A stretch of 64,000 nt of DNA, from positions 11,236,062 to 11,300,061 of the forward strand of contig NC_080418.1 in NCBI RefSeq assembly GCF_029873635.1, read 5' to 3'. A program made the position numbers and the translations under genes. The notes below the pieces were generated by a model, which was given only the letters and a program-made list of their open reading frames with translations, was not told where the DNA came from and searched no databases. Below are positions 22,561-33,385 of the stretch, piece after piece (position 1 is the stretch's first letter; each line of letters begins with the position of its first letter). This DNA comes from Malania oleifera (Eukaryota; Streptophyta; Magnoliopsida; Santalales; Ximeniaceae).

Positions 22561-24378
22561 GAAATTGGTATCAAACCGTAGTCACTGAAAGTGAGTCTGT
22601 TCGTGAAAAAACCAGGGCAATGGTCAGCCGGGGTAGACTCTGTCATCATTCATTTTGAACCCGTTTATGCAATTGCAGAAAATAATTACTAAAGCATTCC
22701 CCAGAGTTCAATTGCAAACGATAAATTTAGGAACCAAAGCGAGCAAGAAAATAAACGGATGAAATCAAAGTGGAGAGAGAAGGAGAAAAATGAGGAAGAA
22801 CGAATTTCTTTCAAAATGCGGCAGGGTAGGAGAGAGTGTCAAAATCATGGATTTTGAATTATGTTTTATTTGTTTTATGAGGTGTTTAGTCATTAATTTT
22901 TTATAAAATTACATCTAATAAGCATTTTGCAAGACTATGGTTGATTACCTTTGAAAAAAATTTCAATTTGTTTATTCACTTTTCAAGACATTACACTAAT
23001 TAATTTTTTAATTTAATTTATTTATGTCAATATCATTTTATTTGTATTTTCATATATTTTTTGAAAAATATAAAATAATAATGAAATTATATTGATATTC
23101 TTTTGTCAATTAATTGATTCAAAATGATTGAACCGATGCATCATTCAATTCAAAAATAGATTAAGTTTCTTGTCGTAATGCCTCGGAAAAGGGTCTGAAA
23201 TGACAATAAATAATAATATTGAAAGTTCAATGAAGTTGTCACTAACCTATTATTTACTTAGGTACGGTTAGTTCATCTAATTACTACTCGTCGGTTGGTC
23301 TCTAGACTAAGTTTATGTTAAGGAACCAGTAGTCTCTATTTGCTTTTACCAGAGTTGAGACCGGGAGTTCAGTTATACGAGAAAAAGGTACTAGCACCCC
23401 CTATACACCTATTCTACAAACAGTATCTAATTAATTATGAATTATTCCTAAATTAAATTTAATGATCTTTAATTGACTCTTTTAAAATAAATATCTAAAA
23501 ATATTGAAAAATTAAGTATAATTTAGGAATGAATAATAAGGCCTGCAAAGGAAGGAATCTTGTTAGATAAACCCCCCCCCCCCAAAAAAAAACTAATATA
23601 TGTGAGGTCCAAAATACTTCTTTACCCTTTATTAAATTATTGTGATGTACAAGAAAAAAAAAAAGAAGAATATGTACAGATAATAATAAAAAATCAACAA
23701 GTTTGGGCCAAAAAAGTCTCTAAAATATTCCCAAACTTTTCCAAAAATATTTGTAAAAATTTTTTGACATTTTTCCAAAAATTTTTTGGGATTTTTAAAG
23801 ACTTTTCTTTATTTTTTGGTATTCTTTATTTTTCCATTTTTTTTGTTATTCGAGTCAAAATAACTCAAATAATTTTTATTTTTTTCTAATTTTTAAAATA
23901 TTTTTTAACTTTTTAATTTATTTTTTTCTAGTTTTCAGAATTTTTTAAAAAATTATGAATTAAATTAAAAATAAAATAAACAAACCACTAGTTTTAAAAT
24001 CAGACTAGTTGAACTATTTTGAATCAGGTCTCACCTAATTGGGATAAGTGGACCACGTATCCACCTATAATGGTGACACATGGTTCTAATTTTTTTTTAT
24101 TTTTTTTATTTTAATTCATTATAGTAGGATGATGTCATCATGACATTATCTACCACATGGTAGTATCGAGTTGATTCTAGGTGTTTGTCATGGATTGTTG
24201 ACATGATAGCAATCTAGCCGTCTAGAAAAAACACATTTTGGACGGCCAAGATTGCGCCATGTCGCCTTTCGAAGGCACGATCCTGGTTGTGCTGCGTGTC
24301 ACCGTACGGACGGTTACACGTGTCCAACTACGGACTGTGACATGTGTCCCACTAACACCCATATAAAAACTCATTTTT

Positions 24379-24417
<39 letters not shown>

Positions 24418-24687
24418 CTTCCTTTCTTCCATTTCTTCTCTTTCTTTTCTCTTTCTTCTTCTCACACAAATTCTTTTCCCTCTCAGATATCTCTTATGTT
24501 CTTCTCTCTCTCATCTCTTTTTGTTTCAATCTCACTATTCTTCCTCTTAGATTCCTCGCTCTCTATCTCTCTTTTTTCTTTTTTTCTCTTTCATCTTTTT
24601 TTTTTTTTGCCTTCTTTTTTCTCTTTTCTTTCTTCTTCTCTCTGTTCTTCTTTCTTCTTCTCACACACATTCTTCTCTTAAAGTTTT
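22561..24687. other. GRAS 5' flank and AT-rich DNA, no gene
   Basis: The first 300 bases are upstream sequence of the GRAS pseudogene, conserved in copy 2. From 22861 to 24250 the DNA is AT-rich with poly(C) (23573-23583) and poly(T) runs and no domain-bearing frame. A CT microsatellite at 24379-24412 leads into a CT-rich tract up to the LTR at 24688. Open frames in this tract (for example 24252-24692) are Ser/Phe/Leu low-complexity translations, not genes. Confidence 0.6.
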
Positions 24688-25998
24688 TGTAGAGACCCAA
24701 AGAATTATGGTATTTAAATACTAAAAGAGGGAGAAAAAGGATATTGTAAAGTGAGTCACAGCACATCCTCGTCGACGAATGCAGAGCGTTCGTCGACGAG
24801 GTGACTTATTGGGATCATCGACGAGAGGATACCGAGAGACTATTTTCAGTTTTGAATTTCGTCAACGAGGAATAGGTGTCCGTCGACAAATTTCCTTCGT
24901 GACCTTGATGACAAAGTGACGTGTCTCATCGATGAGTGCAGGTGTACAAATAGCCCTAAACTTGGATTCAGAGCAGATTTCTTCAAACAAAATTGGATTC
25001 TCTCTCTCCTATTCATCCCCTCTGCATTCTCTCTAAGATTTTGGGTCCATTCTTTGTCGGATCGACGATTCAAAGCCACCACGACACTCCTAAGAAAATT
25101 CTCTTCAAGTTTGCTGGAGTGGATCGTTGGTGGGGCTAACTTGGACTTCATCCCAAGTTTAGGGTAAGGCTTTTTATTTAGTATTTGTCTTTCATACAGT
25201 TGTAGAATAGGTAGTACTTGAAGAAATACTGAAGTTTTCAAACTAAGAAATTTGTATAATATGTCGGTGTAAGGGCCGAGGATTTTATACGATATGTCGG
25301 CGTAAAGGCCAAGGATTTTATACGATAAGCTGGTGTAAGGGCCAAGGTTTTATATTATATACCAGCGTAAGGGCTGAAGGTTTTTATGATATGCTATACT
25401 AGCATAAGGGTCGTGATTTACAAGATACAAAATGCTGGTGTAAGGGTCGTAAATTCTATATGATATGTTATGCAAAGTTTTATGAAAATATTAATATGAC
25501 AGATATTATTATAAAATTGTCATGTATCGTTATTTGGAAATATATTATATGTTATCAGAACCTGGTTGGCCTGATTTAGGCTTTCACGAAGCACGGTACT
25601 GTATCTATATGATCATGATCATGTTTATGTTAGTGCTATTGCTTGTCGTATGGGGCAGTGGGAGATCGGCAGTCAATGTGGTTTATTGTAGTGCAGACCT
25701 CCCTCTGGTGTCCAAACCAGAAAGGGCAAACTCATCGTACTTACAGACTTATGTTGATCTATCGTGGTCGGCTAGCCATTGCTAGGTCCCATCTTTGGAC
25801 CGCACAACCCAGTCATGTGGGGATAAGACATGACACTAGCCAACTATCCATCTAGGGTGTTTTCCATATACGGTTATATGAGATAATTTATGTCTATAGA
25901 AACTCAATATATTATACCATGTTATGGAAAAATATGTTTTTCCCAAATATGTTATAGATAGTTTTAGCAAGTATGATTTATATATTGTTATATGTACA
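24688..25998 (+). mobile_element. Gypsy LTR, 5' part (copy A4), cut by copia insertion
   Basis: It starts TGTAGAGACCC right after GTTTT, at exactly the same place in the host DNA as the LTR at 59987 in duplication copy 2 (where the duplication is GTTTC). It carries the TCGTCGACGA array (24763-24943), a weak TACAAATAG box (24945), and the GCCGGCGTAAGG repeat (25262-25460). It stops at 25998, where the SIRE-like element begins; the remaining third is not in the window. Confidence 0.9.
24763..24953 (+). promoter_or_regulatory. TCGTCGACGA palindrome array of LTR A4
   Basis: Copies include TCGTCGACGA at about 24769 and 24791, ATCGACGA at 24815, TCGTCAACGA at 24860, CCGTCGACAA at 24881 and CATCGATGA at 24927, followed within 15 bp by GTACAAATAG where related LTRs have TATAAATAG. 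Confidence 0.6.
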
Positions 25999-28116
25999 TG
26001 TTAGCTTTACCGTGATCCCAAGAGGTGGGTGAATTGGTTTTTTTTTAAATTTAATCCCTAGGTAAATATTCTAACACCAGTATATTCACAACCCTATGGT
26101 CAATCTAGTACAAGTAATGTAAATGTATACTGGAAAGTAAATAAAGCAATTTAATCATATACACATGCACCAGAAAATAGTAAAGTAAAACTGACACACA
26201 GAAATGTTATCGAGGTTCGACCGATTGCCTATGTCCTCGCCTTGGCTAACAAGCACAAGGATTAACACTATAATTGCTCACTTAAACGGGTGGAGCAGCG
26301 CCTAACAAACCAGGTCAATTAGCACAGGGCTGACCTCAACCATTACAACCAATCCTTATCGAACTGAATTACCGCCCCCTCAGGCCACCCTTAGAAACAC
26401 TTAGATTTTACAATCAATGGATATCGATACGGTGATTGTGCTTTCGTGTAAAGCAGATATGTACCCAGATATGCTTAGTCACATACACCATAAAATGATT
26501 TAATATGTAAGCTTAGTGTAGTCTAATATTTCAACTCTCAAATATATTTGCTATCAATGTAATGAGTGCGTGAGAGTGTCGACAAGCAATCTTTGTATCA
26601 CAAGGTATTCAACCAATGTATTCACACAAAGATATCAAGCAAGTCTCAAGTATATTAATCAGCAGGATATCTCAATCACGTAGATGTCAAATAATGTATA
26701 TGTTTGGTTTGCAAAAGATATTTAATCTTTGTATTCAGCAAAATGATATGTAAGTCAATGAATATTGTAACAAAGATTAATCTCACATAAACAAATATCT
26801 TTTCAACAATATATCAAAATAAATCACCCAAGATATTTGAGAATGTTTTTTTTTTTTTTTTAAAAAAAGTTTTCAACCTAAAAAAAAATACAAACTTCCT
26901 AAGATATTGAAACCAATATGCAATACTCAGAAGTTTAATGCAAGTCTTCTTAGGAGAGACTTTCTAACAAAGTCCCCTAAGAACACTTAGGTTTAGCTCT
27001 CTATAAAATTGAATCAATCAAACAAAGATGGGAGAGAAAACCTATTAAAACAAACACTCAATCAACTTATAGAGAGTTTAAACACTAGTAGAGAGTAAGT
27101 TTGAGTGAATGGAGTACGAAAAATGAGTAGTAAGATTTTTGAAAATGAAAGAGAATTTCTTAATTAGGTTTTCTAATCAAGTTACTAATTATCCCAAATG
27201 AAGGGGTATTTATAGACTCCCCTTGAATTATAACCGTTAGGGATAAGGTTGGGATTATTAGAAAAGATTTAATGATTTTTAAATTATTTTAAACCTATTT
27301 AACCGAGTCAACCGCGCTAAAACATAGGTCCAACCTGAGCGCACCAGTCAACCAGGATGGGTTCGGTCAACCGAAGTTCTTGAGGCTCGGTCAATCGAGC
27401 CAAAATTGAACTGCCAGTTCGGTCGATCGAACATGTATGTTCTAGCCAATTTTTCCTATTTTGCGAGGTTCAGTCGACTAGGGTCATTTTGAACTACATT
27501 GGTCGGTCGACTAGACTATTGGATTCCCATACTTGAGAATTCGATCGACCAGGTTGGTGCAATACAAAAAAGGCTCGGTCAATTAGGAAGTCAATAATGT
27601 TGACTTCAGGGAGGTTTGGTCGACCGGGGTCATTTTGAACTACAGAGTTCAGTCGACCGGGACGTGGTCAACTTGTTGACTCAGGCTGGGTTCGGTCGAT
27701 CTGGGCTAGAATGAACTATCTAGGTCGGTCGACCGAAAGTGCACATTTTGTGCATTTCGGTCCTATTTCATTTCACATTCACCATATTCAAATGCCTAAC
27801 ACATACAAGTGCAATGGTGAGTGTTCTAGGATCTTTTCTAGGTCCAGTTTTAGTTATGATTCAATTTGACCTTACCTATTAGACCATGCATGTAATGTGT
27901 GCGATTATTATAAGTAAAAATCCTAATTACTATTACAGACCATTTACATAAATGAATTATCTATTACAACATAAAATGATTGGGTCTTGATTCTTCACTT
28001 TCTCTATGTGCATCTTGATCTTGACAATTTATGTTCCTGCACATAATCTCAAACACCCATTAGATATAATGAGTATTTGTCATAATCAAAATCGGACGTG
28101 ACCTATAAGGTCAACA
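25999..28116 (-). mobile_element. 3' LTR of SIRE-like element
   Basis: The LTR reads TGTTGACCTTATAGG (28116 leftward) to the TGTTAG-flanked end at 25999, 2,118 bp. It matches the LTRs at 45696-47985 (plus) and 48111-50295 (minus) in both ends and in its promoter layout. It has a GGTCGACCGA array at 27301-27742, TATAAATA at 27214-27207, and a poly(T)/poly(A) stretch at 26847-26890. Confidence 0.9.
27207..27742 (-). promoter_or_regulatory. GGTCGACCGA array plus TATA box of SIRE-like LTR
   Basis: More than ten degenerate copies of a palindrome near TCGGTCGACCGA occur between 27742 and 27301, with spacing of 20-50 bp. TATAAATA follows at 27214-27207. The two other LTRs of the family show the same order, so the array belongs to the U3 region upstream of transcription start. 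Confidence 0.65.
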
Positions 28117-28135
28117 TTCTCCCCCTTTTTGATGA
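28117..28135 (-). promoter_or_regulatory. Polypurine tract of SIRE-like element
   Basis: On the minus strand the bases just before the LTR read ATCAAAAAGGGGGAGAA, the plus-strand primer site. The plus-oriented element at 45680-45695 has ATCAAAAAGAGGGAGAA in the same place. Confidence 0.85.
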
Positions 28136-28820
28136 TGACAAATACAACCAGCAAAAATATGGGCTTAAGCCTAAGAAGGCTCCCCCTATCAATATGCATG
28201 CAATTATTTTAAGTTCCTAATTACTTTTACCCAGTTATATTTTTGCCTCTCCATCTCCCATTTTTGGCAACAGTAAAAAGGGTTATAAAAGTTAATTACT
28301 CTAGGCAATGGGTAAGTATTACATTTATACATTATGAGTTTTGGAAAGATTTTGAAAAATTTCAGTAGAGTTTCTTTTAAAAATTGGACTTTCAAAAACA
28401 AATCATAAATAAATTGTAACCTATTTGAGTTTATATAGCCTAACAGTTTATCCACAATTACTCGAACAGTTTAGTATGGTCCAACAATCAAATATAAATT
28501 TCAATATCATCATGAAGTAGACAAAGGAGTGATGCATCACAAGCAATAATCGATATGCATAAAGTCCAATATGATCATACTATAGATATAAGAAATTTGC
28601 ACATGAACAATAATCAACATTCACAAAGTCTAAGGCAAGAAGACATATCAATAATAATATTAGTTGCAAAGACTTTTTTAGATTTCACTTGAGAGCTCCC
28701 CCTAAATTTATGCAAATTATGAAACATCTAAGAAGCTTCTCTACTATGCATTAAGCTTAATTCACGTCTAATTTATATGAACCTATCTTCAGGAAGTGGT
28801 TTAGTGAGTATATCTGCCCA

Positions 28821-31800
28821 CTATTCATTAGTGGATACAAAGTCAAGAGCCACATCTCCTTTTTGCACATGATCACAAAGGAAGTGATGCCTAATCTCAA
28901 TGTGTTTAGTTCGTGAATATGAGATAGGATTTTTATAGATGTTAATTACACTTGTATTATCACATTTAATTTGTATTTTATTATAGTGCAATCCATAATC
29001 CGTAAGTTGTTGTTTCATATAAAGAGTTTGGGCACAACAACCTCCAGCCGCAATATATTCTGCTTCGGCTGTGGATAAGGCAACTATGTTTTGTTTCTTG
29101 GAGAACCAAGAAACAACAGATTGTCCGAAAAGTGACAAGTGTCATTGGTGCTTTTTCTATCAACCTTACAATCGGCAAAGTCAGCATCAGTATAGCTCAC
29201 AAGCTCAAAGGAAGTATGCTTAGGGTACCATAAGCCTAACTCTATAGTCCCAACTAGATACCTAAGGATTCGTTTAACTGCTTTTAGATGGGATTCCTTA
29301 GGGGCAGCTTGAAACCTAGCACATATACACACGCTAAACATAATATCAGGCCTACTAGAAGGGAGAAATAGGAGACTCTCAATCATGACACGATACAATT
29401 TTACATCAACAAGGATTCCTTGCTTATCTTTATCAAGATTAATGGAAGAGTTCGTAGGTGTGCCAAGAATTTTACAATCTTCCATATTAAATTTCTTTAG
29501 CAAGTCCCTAATATATTTAGATTAGCATATGAAAGTTCCATGATTAGCTTGCTTAATTTGTAGTACTAAGAAGAAACTAAGTTCACCCATCATGCTCATT
29601 TCAAATTCACTTTGCATGCATTTAGCAAACTCATTACACAACTCATCATTAGTTGCTCCACAAATGATATCGTCCACATAAATTTGAACAAGGACCATAT
29701 CATTATTTTTGGATTTGATGAAAAGTGTCATGTCAATTTTGTCACAAGTAAACCCATTTTCTAGTAGAAAACCACTAAGCCTCTCATACCAAGCTCTAGG
29801 AGTTTGTTTCAATCCATACAGAGCCTTAGACAACCGATAAACATGATCTGAATATTTATGATTTTCAAAGCCGGGTGGTTGTTTTACATATACTTCTTCA
29901 TTAATATAGCCATTTAGAAAAGCGCTTTTAACATCCATTTGAAACAATTTAAAATTTTTGAAAATGGCATAAGCAAGTAGCATACGAATGACTTCTAATC
30001 TAGCAATAGGAGCATATGTTTCATCAAAGTCAATTCCATCATCTTGATTATATCCTTGGGCAATTAGTCTAACTTTATTCCTAGTTACTACCCTATTTTC
30101 ATCTTTCTTATTTCTATATACCCATTTAGTTCCAATAATTGTGTGATCATTAGGCCTAAGAACTAGAGTCCACACTTTGCTCCTTTCAAATTGATTAAGT
30201 TCTTCTTACATGGACATTACCAAAGACTCATCCTCTATTGCTTCTTTAATATTTTTAGGTTCTTCTTGGGATAAGAAAGTAGAATGATTCACTAGATTTC
30301 TCAAGGAGGATCTTGTGGCTACATCACGGGATAGTTCACCTATGATTTGATCTATAGGATGATTTCTAACAAATTTCCAATCTCTAGGCAACCCTTGATT
30401 TTCATTTCATTATCTTCAGATGATATCTCATTTGCTTCTTGGTTTTCACTTGCATTGTTCTCAATAGATAATTTTTCTAAGCATTTTCTAATATCAATAT
30501 CATCTTCATCATCTTTATTAGAAAATGGATTAGATTCATCAAACACATCATGAATAGATTCAATGACGGTCAATATTCTTTTATTGAAAATCCTATATGC
30601 TTTACTATTAAGTGCATAACCTAGGAAAATGCCTTCATCAGATTTAGAATCAAATTTTCCTAAGTGTTCATTATCCATAAGCACAAAGGATTTACAACCA
30701 AACACACGAAAATAGGAAATATTAGGTTTATGGTTGTTCCACAATTCATAAGGGGTTTTATTTATTGACAGTTTAATCAACACCATATTCATAACATAGC
30801 ATGCAGTATTTATGGCCTTGGCCTAAAAATATTTAGGTAATTTATGTTCATTCAGCATAGTTCTACCCATCTCTTGCAGTGACCTATTCTTTCTTTCTAC
30901 CACACCATTTTTTTTAGGTGTCCTAGATGCAGAGAAGTTGTGTGATATGCCCTCTACGTCATAATATTTTTCTATGTCCTCATTTTTGAATTTCGTGCCT
31001 CTGTCACTTCTTATATGAGTTATCTTATATCCTTTTTCATTCTGAATTCTCCTACAAAGTTTGGTAAATTTTTCACATGACTCATTTTTGTGTGCAAGAA
31101 ATAACATCCATGTGAATCTAGAAAAGTCATCCACAGTTATAAAAGCATATGATTTTTCACCAAGACTTTGTATTGAATTAGGATCAAACAAGTCTAAATG
31201 AAGCATCTCAAGTGGTCTAGAAGTAGATATGAATTTCTTTTTCTTAAAGCTAGATTTTGTTTGCTTACTTATTTGACATGCATCACAAATTTTATCTTTT
31301 ACAAATGATATTTTAGGCAAACCTTTTACTAGTTCTTTTCTAACAAGTTTTGACAATAAATCAATGTTTGCGTGTCCTAAGCACCTATGTCATAACCAAT
31401 TAGTTTCATTTATAGCAGAAAAGCATGTTACTTGTTGTGAAGTTAAATTATCAAGGGAAGTAGTATAAACGTTTTCATGGCGATCGACAGTAAAAAGTAC
31501 TTTGTGATCTAATTTGTTTTCTACTTTGCATTTATCATTTTCAAAAGATACTTCATATCCTATATCACACAGCTGACTTATGCTTAGCAGATTATGTTTC
31601 AGTCCATCAACCAATAAAACATTATTAATAGTAAGGGAGGAATTCTTACCAACCTTACCTTACCCGATGATGCGACCTTTTGCATTGTCACCAAATGTTA
31701 CATAGCCTCCATTCTTGGGAACAATTGAAGTGAATTTTTCCTTGTCACCGGTCATGTGCCGTGAGCACCCGCTATCCAAGTACCACCGGTCCTTGGAAGA

Positions 31801-31830
31801 GGATGGTCTTAGGCATACCTGCAAAATAAG
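28821..31830 (-). pseudogene. SIRE-like copia pol: protease, integrase, RT, RNase H (broken)
   Basis: This is the polyprotein that processes, integrates and copies the element. Domains in minus order are aspartic protease (DSGCSRHMTGD, about 31795-31740), GAG-pre-integrase (LKHNLLSISQLCDIGYEVSF at 31600, HRCLGHAN near 31380), integrase core (31290-30830, CDACQISKQTKSSF, LHLDLFDP, TVDDFSRFTW, IRSDRGTKFKN, NGVVERKNRS), reverse transcriptase (30175-29522, GTKWVYRNKKDE, FQMDVKSAFLNG, ALYGLKQTPRAWYERL and catalytic YVDDI), and RNase H (29140-28821, ALSTAEAEYIAA, CDNTSVI, RTKHIEIRHHF). Phase changes lie near 30370 and 29110, and stops near 31650, 31387, 30820, 30206 and 29519. The conserved residues remain, but the frame is not open. 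Confidence 0.93.
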
Positions 31831-31839
31831 CTAAGTAAC

Positions 31840-32112
31840 AAATGTTGGTCCCCAAATTTTGTTGGGTCCACAGGGATTAGTAGCTAGATCTCCCTTAACT
31901 ACCCATACTTTCCTAATTCTAGCATGCTTATTCCTAAGTGGACAATCAAGTTAAATGTGACCAATTTGTTTACATTTAAAGCATCTTATTCTACACTTAG
32001 GATCTTTAGGAGGAATATGGGACTTTGACTCACATGTAAAATGCCCTAAGTAAAGATTAGGTCGTCTAACATTTTTAATGCCATTAAAACCAAAACCCTC
32101 TTTACTTAAGGT
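31840..32112 (-). pseudogene. SIRE-like gag 3' end with zinc knuckle, truncated
   Basis: On the minus strand CFKCKQIGHI, a stop codon, then LDCPL gives a CX2CX4HX4C nucleic-acid-binding knuckle (about 31985-31940) with one stop inside it. NVRRPNLYLGHF lies before it. The gag is cut at about 32112, where the Athila LTR begins. The plus-strand copy at 50845-51340 has the same region with CILCKKKGHIKFDC. Confidence 0.75.
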
Positions 32113-33373
32113 GTACAGAATAATCAAACAAATATTAATGAAAACTACTTTAGATTAACATCAAAGAGCAAGCATAGTTTGAAACTGGCTACATCGTTCT
32201 CCTAGAATATAAAAATTTAGTTTATTCCGAAAATTAAGTCCGACATAACAGATTTCATAATATTTTCTTCTATTTGGAGCGTACAGGAAAGATCAACATT
32301 CGCAGCACCACCGTCGCGCGTCACGAACACCCCGAATACCACCGTTGTTTGCCGCCTTCTAATTCCGAAAAGATTTTATTTTTCTGTGCCGTCAACTCTC
32401 CTTTTACCATTGTTCATCTTGTTTTTCAATGCAGCGTAGCCTCTCTAAGAATCCAAGAAAGACTCCCCAAAAGCCTCCTGCTCACCACGGCCTTTATATC
32501 TCCCAAAAAAAAAAAAAAATTCTCTCTGTCGTCCGGCCTCCAACCCAACGCCTCAAATAATCTCCAAAGCTCCCCCAAGAATCCCTACTTGCGCACAGCC
32601 TCCCATAAGGAAACCCTATGTCTATTTTCCCTGTGACTTTTCCAACCCCCTTTTTCTTTCCTTTTTTTTTTTTCCTTTCTTTCCTTTCCTTTTCTTGCCT
32701 TTCTTTCTTTCCTTTTCTTTGTACCGAGTGCCTCATCCTAATGAGATGACCTGACTGCATGGCCGGGTCACATCTCATTTTTTCAATTTTTTATTTTTTC
32801 TTTTCTTTTTTTCTTTTTTTTTTTCAAAGGTACACAAACTGCCCTCCATCTTCAAGAGTGATTTCAACACTTCTATAGCCCTTAGATCTCAAAGGTCAAA
32901 ACATGAAAGTTGTAAAGCTCTTTCTCACCTTTTCCCATAATTTTGAATCGTCTCGATTGGAGCTCGGACGAGAATGTTACACCCAGATTACGAAGAATTA
33001 TTGAAATAGTCCACAAAATGGCATATGGTAACTTCACGTCTGCTTTCGACCTTCATGCAGCCAGTATTTTGCAAAACGCAAAACTCAAAAATTGTAGATC
33101 GTTTTCTTATCTTTTTATACAATCTTGAATAATCTAAATCGAAGGTTAGATGAGAGAGTTACGCATAGATTAAAAAGTGTCATCGGTTTTTGGCTTCCAG
33201 TAGTTGCCCTACAATAAAAAATACCAAAATTTCATAAATTACTCAATAAAACTCAAATATTATAAATAGAACACAATGTTAAAATATTTAGAGTAATTAT
33301 GCATTTAAATACAAAATATAATTCACAATGCATGAATTAAAGCACCTAATTACGCAATTTAAGCGTGCAATCA
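32113..33373 (-). mobile_element. 3' LTR of Athila element, truncated
   Basis: It aligns by eye with 38506-39757 over about 1.26 kb, including a poly(A/C/T) track, GAGATGACCTG and the LTR start reading TGATTGCACG in reverse. About 590 bp corresponding to 37920-38505 is missing at the left, where SIRE-like gag is joined. The polypurine tract lies at 33374-33385 (minus strand TTGGGGGTTG). Confidence 0.88.
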
Positions 33374-33385
33374 CAACCCCCAACT

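Larger units (their letters stand above)
18433..25998 (+). repeat. Segmental duplication, copy 1
   Basis: From AATTAATCATAGTGCTTAAT onward this segment matches 53324-61570 base for base over long stretches in the same orientation. It includes an old copia remnant, a GRAS pseudogene, a CT-rich tract and a gypsy LTR. Compared with copy 2 it has lost about 320 bp after 22858, about 150 bp after 22945 and about 370 bp near 25235, while copy 2 lacks about 80 bp near 61190. Copy 1 is cut at its right end by the copia insertion at 25999. Confidence 0.92.
25999..32112 (-). mobile_element. SIRE-like Ty1/copia element, 5' end deleted
   Basis: Read leftward it has a gag zinc knuckle, protease, integrase, reverse transcriptase, RNase H, 3' UTR, polypurine tract and 3' LTR, the Ty1/copia order. 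The 3' LTR ends against GTACA (25994-25998) inside gypsy LTR A4. The 5' LTR and most of gag are missing: at about 32112 the sequence passes straight into the truncated LTR of the Athila element. Coding parts are in three phases with several stops. Confidence 0.9.

Noticed and set aside
23560-23889. 109-codon Lys/Phe-rich frame
   Set aside because: It lies in AT-rich DNA with homopolymer runs, is not open in duplication copy 2, and has no domain.
24252-24692. Ser/Phe/Leu-rich frames resembling membrane proteins (also 59604-60020)
   Set aside because: They are translations of CT microsatellite and CT-rich tract; copy 1 and copy 2 differ by simple-repeat changes and no gene structure is present.
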